Source: Paenibacillus harenae DSM 16969 | GTDB lineage: Bacteria; Bacillota; Bacilli; Paenibacillales; Paenibacillaceae | DNA: 64,000 nucleotides | Direction: 5' to 3' | Assembly (NCBI RefSeq): GCF_000422465.1 | Contig: NZ_AULV01000016.1 | Location: 124,001 to 188,000 of the forward strand | In this document: piece by piece, positions 18,101 to 25,461 of the stretch | Layout: each line of letters opens with the position of its first letter | Numbering within the stretch: position 1 is the first letter of the stretch | Position numbers and translations under genes: made by a program | Notes under the pieces: model-generated | Databases searched by the model: none | What the model saw: the letters and a program-made list of their open reading frames with translations, nothing else | What the model was told of the DNA's origin: nothing

Positions 18101-18862
18101 TTAGAATTTGTATGATTCCCCGTCATCCGGCACTAGAACAGTAGAGGAGATGCCTTTTTCTTGAATAAAGCTCTTTAATTCGTTTCTTGATAATGTCCAA
18201 TGATTTACAGCTTCCATATGGCTAACAACAATTTTTGCTTTTGGGGCAGCCTTATACACTTCATAAATATCATCTTCTCCCATGATTAGTGAGCCGCTCC
18301 CAACGAATTGATTATCTCCGCCATTCACAACAATAATTCCCGGTAACTGTGTTTCGATTACTTCTTGAATAGCTTCATACCATATAGTATCTCCAGCTAC
18401 ATATAGCGTTTTTTCATTTGGATGCTTGAAGACAACGCCGCAGACCAGACCAGCAACTTTTAATATTTCTCCCCTTCCGTGTTCGCCTTTTGTTTTTATT
18501 AATTGAATACGCTTAAAAATTGTATCTTCTCTTAAAACTTCAACATTTTGAAAACCGGCGTTTCGGACCTCTTTGGCATCTTCTTCATTTTGTACAAACA
18601 TTTTGATATCTTTCGGCAAGGCCTCTTTGGCAGCATCATCAAAGTGGTCTAAATGTAAATGAGTTACAATTACAGCATCCACATTTGTAATAGTGTCTAG
18701 TGATGCAGGCAGGCTTACTAAAGGATTAAATCGATCATCTTGTCTTAACGAGTTGGGGAAAGGCGGGTAAGTGCCCTTATCTGCCAAGAAGGGGTCAATC
18801 AAAAACTTAATCCCTGCATATTCAACAGCCAAAGTCGCATTTCTAATTTGAGTAACTCTCAT
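18101..18862 (-). CDS. Metallo-beta-lactamase-fold hydrolase (UlaG/UPF0173-like)
   Basis: 253 residues, minus strand. Zinc-binding motif THLHLDHFD lies near residue 68-76, with further ligands in GDTIWY (about 152) and SHMEAVNHW (about 215). The start MRVTQIRNATLAVEYAGIKFLIDP is the usual first strand pair of L-ascorbate-6-phosphate-lactonase-like proteins. It has no signal peptide. Its flanks (GH43 and an NmrA-like gene) give no substrate hint; it may be a housekeeping or detoxification hydrolase unrelated to the sugar island. The ribosome site AAGGAG precedes the ATG at 18862. Confidence 0.85.
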   Translation of the reverse strand: MRVTQIRNATLAVEYAGIKFLIDPFLADKGTYPPFPNSLRQDDRFNPLVSLPASLDTITNVDAVIVTHLHLDHFDDAAKEALPKDIKMFVQNEEDAKEVRNAGFQNVEVLREDTIFKRIQLIKTKGEHGRGEILKVAGLVCGVVFKHPNEKTLYVAGDTIWYEAIQEVIETQLPGIIVVNGGDNQFVGSGSLIMGEDDIYEVYKAAPKAKIVVSHMEAVNHWTLSRNELKSFIQEKGISSTVLVPDDGESYKF

Positions 18863-18991
18863 ATTTACATCTCCTTACGTTTCGTATGTCAAGTTTAAAC
18901 GATGAACAATTCCATTTACATGGATAGAATCAAGTCTTTTTATCGATTGGCTTGAATATTGAAAGGGGAACTTTTTATTTTTATTAATATA

Positions 18992-19030
18992 GGAACCTTC
19001 ACCGCGTATCAAGTCGGGGTAGAAGGTTCC
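18992..19030 (-). terminator. Terminator after the NmrA-like gene
   Basis: Perfect 9-bp arms GGAACCTTC (18992-19000) and GAAGGTTCC (19022-19030) lie just beyond the stop of the minus-strand NmrA-like gene, in an AT-rich setting. Confidence 0.65.
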
Positions 19031-19057
19031 TTTCGTTAATGGATGAGCTATTTCCGT

Positions 19058-19956
19058 TTACTCGTTGATGGGGGCAAAATATCCATGCTGAACAGCTTGT
19101 CTCACCCACTCTACGAGCGGGGTGCCGGGTGCAGCGATACGCAACTCGTCAATTACTTGTTCAGGCCTGGGCAGAAATTTATTATTTAATCCAATCCATT
19201 TGTACGAGTCGGCGAGGCCTGCTGCTGTTTGCTTGCCCAGTACTGGAGCTAGCGCTTCTTCGAATGCTTCTACTGGGAGAGAAAAAAACTGTATCTTCCG
19301 ATTCAATGCGGCACTGAATTGCTCAGCCAGTTGATTTCCGGTCAGAGCCTCAGGTCCTACGATAGGCAATGTCTGCCCTGCTCTGGATGGTTAAGCGCAT
19401 ATGCTCCGTAAGCAGCCGCATCTTCCATGCTAATCCAGGCGATTGCAGAATCGGCTGGTACAGGATAAGCTAGTGTTTGGTTGCCTACAACGCCGGGGAT
19501 AAGGAAGTTTTCCATATAAAATGTAGGTTGAAGGATGATAGACGGAATGCCGCTTTGCAACACATAAGCAATTAATTCTCTCTTCATATCATAGGCAGTG
19601 ACACCTGTATCATCATTTAGAACGAGACCGCTGGTATTAAAAACGATAAGCTTCACATTTGCATGTTTGGCGGCATCGACGGTATTTCGGATGAATTGGC
19701 GATTACGCTCCAGATCATAGTTCACCGGCAACAGCAGGAACACTTTGCTGACTCCCTCATGAGCAGAAGTGAGACTGTCTGCATCTGACAGATCTCCAAC
19801 AAAGGCAGTAAAGCCTTGCTCTTGAAGCCGAGAGGCCTTGTCCGAACTTCTCACGATCGTATGAACGGTATATCCTTCTTTTAGAAGATTGCGGGCGATT
19901 GCACCACCTTGCACGCCGCCAGCTCCATAAACCAATATTTTTTCCTTCGTTTCCAT
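19058..19956 (-). pseudogene. NmrA-like NAD(P)-binding protein broken by a one-base frameshift
   Basis: Minus strand. Bases 19956 down to 19357 encode 199 residues starting METKEKILVYGAGGVQGG, a Rossmann glycine motif of the atypical short-chain dehydrogenase/NmrA group (azoreductase- or quinone-reductase-like). The frame then stops, while the next 100 residues continue in another frame down to 19058 (TLPIVGPEALTGNQLAEQFS). Restoring a single G near 19380 rejoins the two as NHPEAGQTLP, giving about 300 residues, normal for the family. It is divergent from the HxlR regulator at 20096, which is its likely controller. It may be a true inactivation or a sequencing error. Confidence 0.8.
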
Positions 19957-20056
19957 TGTTGATCATCCTTTCGTTTACTAAAAGTAATATAGTGATTATA
20001 GTTAAATAATATAGGTTTAAATTCAAATTTATAAGTACGCACATTAAGGATATGTA

Positions 20057-20072
20057 GTATCCTAAAGGATAC
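20057..20072. promoter_or_regulatory. Palindromic operator candidate for the HxlR-type regulator
   Basis: GTATCCT-AA-AGGATAC is a perfect inverted repeat with 7-bp arms, in the AT-rich gap between the divergent NmrA-like gene and the regulator, 24 bases before the regulator's GTG. Size and position suit a dimeric winged-helix repressor. A second, imperfect GGATA/TATCC overlap lies just upstream. Confidence 0.6.
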
Positions 20073-20095
20073 CATTAAAAAGGAGGGGGACCAGA

Positions 20096-20434
20096 GTGGA
20101 TAAACAACAAACGATAGAATGTCCGGTTTGTCCGGTTGAATATACGGTCAATATGGTTGGAGGCAAGTATAAGCTAGTCATATTGCATAAGCTTGCGATT
20201 CATGGGGTTAAGCGGTTCAATGAATTAAGAAGAGAATTTCCCAATATTACGCAGCGTACGCTCACTCGTCAACTGCGTGAGCTCGAAAGCGATGGCCTGA
20301 TTAGCCGGCAAGTGTATTCTGAAATCCCACCCAAGGTTGAGTATTCGCTATCAGAGACGGGGAAGAGCCTTTATCCTATCCTTCTCCAAATAGAGAATTG
20401 GGGCCTGAACTATATCGCAAACAACCCCAAATAA
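20096..20434 (+). CDS. HxlR/MarR-like winged-helix regulator
   Basis: 112 residues; the GTG at 20096 follows AAAGGAGGGGG (20079-20089). It has the HxlR pattern: an N-terminal CPVCPVEYT with two cysteines, GGKYKLVILHKL, the recognition helix region ITQRTLTRQLRELESDGLI and the wing PPKVEYSLSETGKSL. Members such as YodB and HypR use an N-terminal Cys to sense quinones or electrophiles. Here the divergent oxidoreductase-like gene fits that role, so it is probably a redox-responsive repressor of that gene and itself. The palindrome at 20057-20072 is the candidate site. Confidence 0.9.
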   Translation: MDKQQTIECPVCPVEYTVNMVGGKYKLVILHKLAIHGVKRFNELRREFPNITQRTLTRQLRELESDGLISRQVYSEIPPKVEYSLSETGKSLYPILLQIENWGLNYIANNPK

Positions 20435-20499
20435 TGTAATGCTGCGTACACGTTTGTTTCAGCGTTATGTAAAAAGTTTGCGGGTCTATAGGCGTCAAA

Positions 20500-20530
20500 A
20501 AAGTCCCCGCCTGTTCATGATGGGGACTTT
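20500..20530. terminator. Bidirectional terminator between HxlR and LacI genes
   Basis: Arms AAAGTCCCC (20500-20508) and GGGGACTTT (20522-20530), with A-rich sequence before and GATATTTT after. It sits between two convergent genes and shares its core with the hairpin at 7523-7567. Confidence 0.75.
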
Positions 20531-20562
20531 GATATTTTAGCAATGCAGGGTCCTCGATTAAG

Positions 20563-21555
20563 TTACAAAGATTCACCTGTAACGATTTGATGCTGCAACA
20601 GCAATACATTCAAATGCTTATTGAGATTTCCATTGATTTCTTCAAGCAAGCAATTCACTGCCGTTATTCCGATTTCGCTTACAGGATATCGTACGGAGCA
20701 TAGTCTTGGAGAAATATACTTTAACATATCGATATCATCGAAACCCATGAGGCCTACCTGTCCAGGAACTCTTATTTTGTTTTTCTTAAAATAACTTAGC
20801 ACTTCTAATGCATAGATATCCGCAGGGCAGACAATTGCTTTTTTCGGCTGGGATTCCAGATCCATTTGGCTGATGACATGGATATAATCCGAGTCCATAA
20901 TGACAAGCGGTTCCTTTTTTCCCATCTCCAATAAACCCTCGCGACATCCGGCCAGCCTTTCTTCCAGTGTGTAGAGATTGACCTCGCCTCTGTACGCTAA
21001 TGGAGGACAAACATATATAATTTGTTCATAGCCTTGGCTTACAACATATTTCACAGCGTCTTTCATCGATTCACGTTCGTTAATGCCCACATAGGTCCAC
21101 CTGCCGGAAATACGATTTCCGATTGTGACAATGGGAATGTTTAAACCGGTTAATTCTTCTTCAAATTCATGTCCGAATTGGACACTGAACATGATAATCC
21201 CGTCTACTTGCCGGGTTTTGAAATATTCCAGTGCTTTCCTTTCATGTTCGGGAGTGTTATGGGTAAATATAGGAAAAACGATATACCCGAGCTCCCTGGC
21301 TTTGACTTCAATGGCATTCATTAATTGTGCGAAATATGGATTGCGGACATCAAATAGAATGACGCCAAGCGTCATGGACCTGCCTTTGGCAAGGCCCCGG
21401 GCCAAATGATTGGGGGTATAGTTCAGCTCCTTCGCAGCTTTGAGAATCAATGTTTTCGTCTTCTCGCTAATGCCCGGCCTTCCGTTCAACGCACGGTCGA
21501 CGGTTCCTTCCGAAACCTGGCAAATCCGGGCGATATCTTTAATGGTGACTGTCAT
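20563..21555 (-). CDS. LacI-family transcriptional regulator of the arabinofuranosidase locus
   Basis: 330 residues, minus strand, with AAGGAG before the ATG at 21555. The N-terminal helix-turn-helix reads VTIKDIARICQVSEGTVDRALNG, followed by the hinge helix NYTPNHLARGLA and a periplasmic-binding-protein-like effector domain ending in VTGESL. The VDRALNG variant of the usual VSRVLN suggests altered half-site choice. It is divergent from the GH51 gene, and two near-identical palindromes (21581-21594 and 21713-21726) lie one at each promoter. It is most likely a repressor of GH51 and of itself, released by an arabinose-type sugar. Confidence 0.93.
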   Translation of the reverse strand: MTVTIKDIARICQVSEGTVDRALNGRPGISEKTKTLILKAAKELNYTPNHLARGLAKGRSMTLGVILFDVRNPYFAQLMNAIEVKARELGYIVFPIFTHNTPEHERKALEYFKTRQVDGIIMFSVQFGHEFEEELTGLNIPIVTIGNRISGRWTYVGINERESMKDAVKYVVSQGYEQIIYVCPPLAYRGEVNLYTLEERLAGCREGLLEMGKKEPLVIMDSDYIHVISQMDLESQPKKAIVCPADIYALEVLSYFKKNKIRVPGQVGLMGFDDIDMLKYISPRLCSVRYPVSEIGITAVNCLLEEINGNLNKHLNVLLLQHQIVTGESL

Positions 21556-21580
21556 ATCCGGCTCCTTTTATACTAATGAA

Positions 21581-21594
21581 CGTGTACGCACACG
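21581..21594. promoter_or_regulatory. LacI-type operator near the regulator gene
   Basis: CGTGTACGCACACG, a 14-bp palindrome with one mismatch to the perfect copy at 21713. It lies 26 bases upstream of the LacI gene start, a position suited to autoregulation. Confidence 0.7.
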
Positions 21595-21712
21595 AAACCA
21601 ATTTTTAAATATTTTATAATAGGATGTCAGTAATAGCAAGGGATTAGAAACATTTCATTATTTTTATTGACATAAAAAGCTATTCAAGATATATTGCAAG
21701 TGTGTTGACAAC

Positions 21713-21726
21713 CGTGTGCGCACACG
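21713..21726. promoter_or_regulatory. LacI-type operator near the GH51 gene
   Basis: CGTGTGCGCACACG is a perfect 14-bp palindrome, 30 bases before the chosen GH51 start. It would block the GH51 promoter or its early transcript. It pairs with the near-copy at 21581. Confidence 0.75.
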
Positions 21727-21755
21727 TAAATTATCTGATCATGGAGCGTGGAAGA

Positions 21756-23243
21756 ATGTCTAGGTTGGAGATTAACCCAAGAAGAGTACTTAGCAAAAGA
21801 GATAAGAAAATTTTTGGTCACTTTCTGGAGCATTTTCATCGTCAAATCTATGGCGGAATCTTTGATCCGGCGTCCGCGCTTTCCGATAGCAGCGGATATC
21901 GTCAAGACGTTATGGAAGCATTGAAACAGATTGAGGTTCCGATTGTACGATGGCCAGGCGGCTGCTTTGTTTCTGCCTACCGCTGGAAAGATGCGATAGG
22001 AAAGCAGCGTTCGCCTTACTTTGATAAGGCATGGCGGGTAGAAGAACCGAATCTGTTCGGCACGGACGAATTTATTGGATATTGCCGTTTGATTGGCGCA
22101 GAGCCTTATATTTGCACGAATGCCGGAACCGGGTCGCCGGAAGAAATGAGCGATTGGGTTGAATACTGCAACCTCCCTTCCGAAGGAAAATGGGCGAAGC
22201 TCCGTATTGAAAACGGCCATCCCGAGCCTTATAAAGTGAAATATTGGAGCATCGGCAATGAAAACTACGGCGATTGGGAAATGGGCGCCAAGAATCTTAG
22301 GGAATGGGGGCGTTTCGTAAAAGAATCGGCCAAAATGATGAAGCGGGTTGACCCTAACATTGAACTGCTGGCAGCTAGCATTTCGGATTTGGATTGGAAT
22401 CTGAATTTGCTGCGGGAAGCAGGGAATGATCTGGATTGGATCTCGATTCACGACTATTGGGATCATCTGGGCCAAGTCAACGATTTATCGGATTATGAAA
22501 CTTGTATGGCGTATTCCATGGAAATTGAGAAACCGATTCTCAAGACGAAACATATTCTCGGCTCACTCGGCTATTTGGGCAAAATTCGTATTGCCTATGA
22601 CGAATGGAATCTTCGAGGCTGGCATCATCCGGATATTAACTCCGGAACCGAGGATTATATCACCCCGAGGGATAAAAACGACATCAATTCAAGCTACACC
22701 ATGGCGGATGCTGTGTTTACGGCTTGTTTCTTAAATCAGTGCCACAAGCATAGCGATGTCGTCGGAATGGCGAATTTCGCTCCGACCGTCAATACACGAG
22801 GAGCCGTCTTTACGCATCAAGAAGGGATCGTCTTGAGATCCAGTTACTTTGTGTTTGAGCTGTATATCCGACATCTGGGGGATATCGTCGTTGACTCCTG
22901 GCTGTCGGTAAATTCGGCTTTCGATGTGGAGAAGTCCGGCAAGTCAACAAGCGTCCCGCATGTCGATGCAGTCGCCACCAAACGGACGGGAAGCGAAGAT
23001 CTGAGAGTTGCTTTGGTCAACCGCCATCCCGATCGGGCGGAAACCGTTTCTCTGCAGCTTGGCCGTGCAATCCAGTATTCGAATGCGGTGCTTTATAGTG
23101 TGGTCGGCGATTCGAAAGACGCTTACAACGATATCGGGAAAGAACAGGTTCGTGTCGTGGAACAGCCTATGAGCTGGAATACGCAATCTGATCTTACTGT
23201 CGAACTTCAGCCCCATTCGGTAAACGTTTTGGTCATTACTTAG
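21756..23243 (+). CDS. GH51 alpha-L-arabinofuranosidase
   Basis: The ATG at 21756 is chosen because GGAG lies at 21743-21746; an in-frame ATG at 21741 is possible. About 495 residues, no signal peptide. Family markers: FGHFLEHFHRQIYGGIFDP, IVRWPGGCFVSAYRW, the acid/base Glu169 in SIGNENYGDW, and the nucleophile Glu283 in YDEWN. A C-terminal beta-sandwich ends PHSVNVLVIT. GH51 enzymes remove terminal arabinofuranose from arabino-oligosaccharides and arabinoxylo-oligosaccharides. It is monocistronic, controlled by the divergent LacI protein, and ends at the hairpin at 23265-23288. Confidence 0.95.
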   Translation: MSRLEINPRRVLSKRDKKIFGHFLEHFHRQIYGGIFDPASALSDSSGYRQDVMEALKQIEVPIVRWPGGCFVSAYRWKDAIGKQRSPYFDKAWRVEEPNLFGTDEFIGYCRLIGAEPYICTNAGTGSPEEMSDWVEYCNLPSEGKWAKLRIENGHPEPYKVKYWSIGNENYGDWEMGAKNLREWGRFVKESAKMMKRVDPNIELLAASISDLDWNLNLLREAGNDLDWISIHDYWDHLGQVNDLSDYETCMAYSMEIEKPILKTKHILGSLGYLGKIRIAYDEWNLRGWHHPDINSGTEDYITPRDKNDINSSYTMADAVFTACFLNQCHKHSDVVGMANFAPTVNTRGAVFTHQEGIVLRSSYFVFELYIRHLGDIVVDSWLSVNSAFDVEKSGKSTSVPHVDAVATKRTGSEDLRVALVNRHPDRAETVSLQLGRAIQYSNAVLYSVVGDSKDAYNDIGKEQVRVVEQPMSWNTQSDLTVELQPHSVNVLVIT

Positions 23244-23264
23244 CTGAAAAGCAAATCCACTCCT

Positions 23265-23288
23265 AACCGGTTGCCGCGGCAGCCGGTT
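23265..23288 (+). terminator. Hairpin after GH51
   Basis: Arms AACCGGTTGCC and GGCAGCCGGTT around a very short GC centre, followed by ATTTGT. It is a probable terminator 21 bases after the GH51 stop. Confidence 0.55.
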
Positions 23289-23651
23289 ATTTGTATGGGG
23301 AAGGAGAGCTGAAATATTATGAGCAGGGTAATAACGGGCTAGCGATTTCTAATGAAGGTTTTGTAAATGTCGGTGAAAGAAAGCGGCCATGCGCTTTATA
23401 GGTCCCTTTATGTCATTTGAACCATTCACCACCCGCTCGAAAAGTTGTCGAGTAGTTACATAGATGGACAAAATCTTTATATTTTCCAATGGTCCTCTCT
23501 TGTGCATGCAATTAATTCCAAAATATATCCATAAATTTACAACGATTTATAACATTCATTTACATAAACCTTTATTATAATTACATGCGGGGATGACACT
23601 AGTTTAATACATAAGCGTTTTAATAGAAAGAATCCAAGCTAAAAGGAGTCG
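23289..23651. other. Gene-free stretch before phoD
   Basis: There is no convincing gene. The frame 23294-23401 reads like a protein fragment (contains NEGFVNVG) but is too short to place. The last 120 bases are very AT-rich and hold the Pho-box-like repeats at 23536-23586. AAGGAG before 23652 is the phoD ribosome site. Confidence 0.5.
23536..23586 (+). promoter_or_regulatory. Probable Pho box (PhoP binding repeats) upstream of phoD
   Basis: Hexamers close to TT(A/T/C)ACA recur at 11-base spacing: TTTACA (23536), TTATAA (23547), TTTACA (23559), CTTTAT (23570) and TTACAT (23581). PhoP of Bacillus binds direct TTAACA-like repeats with this period. They end about 65 bases before the phoD start. 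This predicts phosphate-starvation control. Confidence 0.65.
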
Positions 23652-25289
23652 ATGAAATTGGACAAGGAACAACTCTTTAATGATCTGGAAAAACAGTTGC
23701 GGGAAGGCAAGATGGATCGCCGCGATTTTTTGCAGGCAACAGGAAAAATCGCACTCGCATCGCTCGGTTTGACGATCGCTGCTTCGCTTAAAGGGGGGGC
23801 TGTCGATGCAGCGCCGAAATTTACGGCTTATCCATTTACTTTAGGGGTAGCGTCCGGCGACCCTTGGCCGGACAGCGTTGTGCTGTGGACCCGGCTTGCA
23901 CCCGACCCTTTGAATGGCGGAGGCATGTCCGGCAGCGACGTCCCGGTCAAATGGGAAGTGGCAAGCGACGAGAATTTCCGCAAAGTCGTACGTCAAGGAG
24001 CAGGCTTTGCCAGAGCCCAGCTTGGGCATTCGGTGCATGTCGAGGTGGATAGACTGGAACCGAACCAAGTCTACTACTACCGCTTTCAAGCCGGAAAGGA
24101 AGTCAGCCCGACAGGCCGTACGAAGACGCTGCCTGCATACGGATCTCACGTTTCGAAAATGACGTTTGCTTTTGCTTCCTGCCAAAACTACCCGCAGGGA
24201 TACTATACCTCTTACCGCCATATGGCGGCGGAAGAATTGGACCTGGTCTTTCATCTGGGCGATTACATTTACGAAGGCCCCGGTCCAGCACCAACTACTT
24301 CAAGCCCCCGGTACCATAACGGCCCCGAAATATTTACACTTGAGGATTACCGCAACCGCTATGCCTTGTACAAAAGCGACAGCGACCTGCAAGCCGCACA
24401 CGCCAATTTCCCTTGGGTGGTTTCGATGGACGACCACGAAGTCGAGAACAACCATGCCGGTCTGATCCCTGAGGCTAATCAGCCAATCGAACCTTTCCTG
24501 GTCCGCAAAGCTGCGGCATTCCAGGCCTATTACGAAAATATGCCTTTAAGAAGTTCTTCCCTGCCGAGCGGTTTTACCATGCAGCTCTACAGACAATTTA
24601 TTTATGGTGACCTGGCTAATTTTCAAGTACTCGATACCCGCCAATTCCGTGATGATCAAGCGAGCGGCGACGGACGCAAGCCCCCGACACCAGAATCCGC
24701 GAGTGAGGATCGCTCGATTATAGGCGAAGAGCAGGAGAAATGGCTGCTTTCAGGTCTCGATCAATCGATAGCGCAGTGGAATATTATTCCGCAGCAGGTA
24801 TTTTTCTGCGAGAGGGACTTCATGATCGGAACCGGGGACGAATTCAGCATGGATGCATGGGACGGCTACTCCGCCAACCGCGACCGGATTCTTAATTTTG
24901 CCAAACAGAAAGGACTTTCCAACCTTGTAGTCCTCACAGGAGACGTTCACTCGAACTGGGCCGCCGATATTAAAGCGGATTTCAACAACCCGGATTCCGA
25001 GATCCTCGGAGCTGAATTTGTCGGCACCTCCATCACTTCGGGAGGCGACGGTTATGATATTACCGACGCTCAAATAAACATACTTACGGAAAATCCGCAT
25101 ATCAAGTTCTACAACAACCAGCGCGGCTATGTGCGCTGCACCGCTACTCCTGAGAGCTTTCAGGCGGATTACCGTATTGTTCCGTATGTTTCACGTCCTG
25201 GAGCGCCGATCACAACCCGCGCTTCCTTCCTGATGGAAAAGGGCAAACCGGGATTACAGAAAATTTACGACGGTGCGGTCACAGTGTAA
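23652..25289 (+). CDS. phoD: PhoD-type alkaline phosphatase/phosphodiesterase, Tat-exported
   Basis: 545 residues, ATG at 23652 after AAGGAG. The N terminus carries a twin-arginine signal, MDRRDFLQATGK followed by a hydrophobic stretch and an Ala-rich cleavage site near residue 54. A PhoD N-terminal fibronectin-like domain follows (LGVASGDPWPDSVVLWTRL), then the metallophosphatase core with FASCQNYPQGYY, HLGDYIYEG, MDDHEVENNH and LTGDVHSNWA, which hold the Ca/Fe ligands. The enzyme releases phosphate from phosphodiesters and teichoic acids outside the cell. It does not belong to the sugar island by function; upstream repeats look like a Pho box. It ends at two hairpins shared with the convergent GH42 gene. 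Confidence 0.95.
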   Translation: MKLDKEQLFNDLEKQLREGKMDRRDFLQATGKIALASLGLTIAASLKGGAVDAAPKFTAYPFTLGVASGDPWPDSVVLWTRLAPDPLNGGGMSGSDVPVKWEVASDENFRKVVRQGAGFARAQLGHSVHVEVDRLEPNQVYYYRFQAGKEVSPTGRTKTLPAYGSHVSKMTFAFASCQNYPQGYYTSYRHMAAEELDLVFHLGDYIYEGPGPAPTTSSPRYHNGPEIFTLEDYRNRYALYKSDSDLQAAHANFPWVVSMDDHEVENNHAGLIPEANQPIEPFLVRKAAAFQAYYENMPLRSSSLPSGFTMQLYRQFIYGDLANFQVLDTRQFRDDQASGDGRKPPTPESASEDRSIIGEEQEKWLLSGLDQSIAQWNIIPQQVFFCERDFMIGTGDEFSMDAWDGYSANRDRILNFAKQKGLSNLVVLTGDVHSNWAADIKADFNNPDSEILGAEFVGTSITSGGDGYDITDAQINILTENPHIKFYNNQRGYVRCTATPESFQADYRIVPYVSRPGAPITTRASFLMEKGKPGLQKIYDGAVTV

Positions 25290-25330
25290 GGAACGTACCG
25301 GAATGAAGCTCTTCCTATAAGAAAACCATC

Positions 25331-25356
25331 AGCCACGGCATCCGAAAGCCGTGGCT
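25331..25356. terminator. Terminator after phoD
   Basis: Perfect arms AGCCACGGC (25331-25339) and GCCGTGGCT (25348-25356), followed by TGTTCTT. Confidence 0.7.
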
Positions 25357-25380
25357 TGTTCTTACCCGGTGAATTCGGAA

Positions 25381-25407
25381 CCGCCAATGACGGCGGCTTT
25401 TTGTTTT
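25381..25407 (+). terminator. Second terminator in the phoD/GH42 convergent gap
   Basis: CCGCC (25381-25385) and GGCGG (25392-25396) with a short loop, followed by CTTTTTGTTTT. A T-run on the plus strand indicates that it backs up phoD termination. Confidence 0.6.
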
Positions 25408-25461
25408 CGTCACCGTCACTGTTTCGTCGATTCAGGATTCGCTTAGTAGCTCAACCCCCAA

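Noticed and set aside
23294-23401. Short frame containing NEGFVNVG, faintly like a piece of an ISAzo13-family transposase
   Set aside because: Only about eight residues resemble the family, no terminal repeats or flanking transposase sequence are visible, and it starts and stops without a gene structure.
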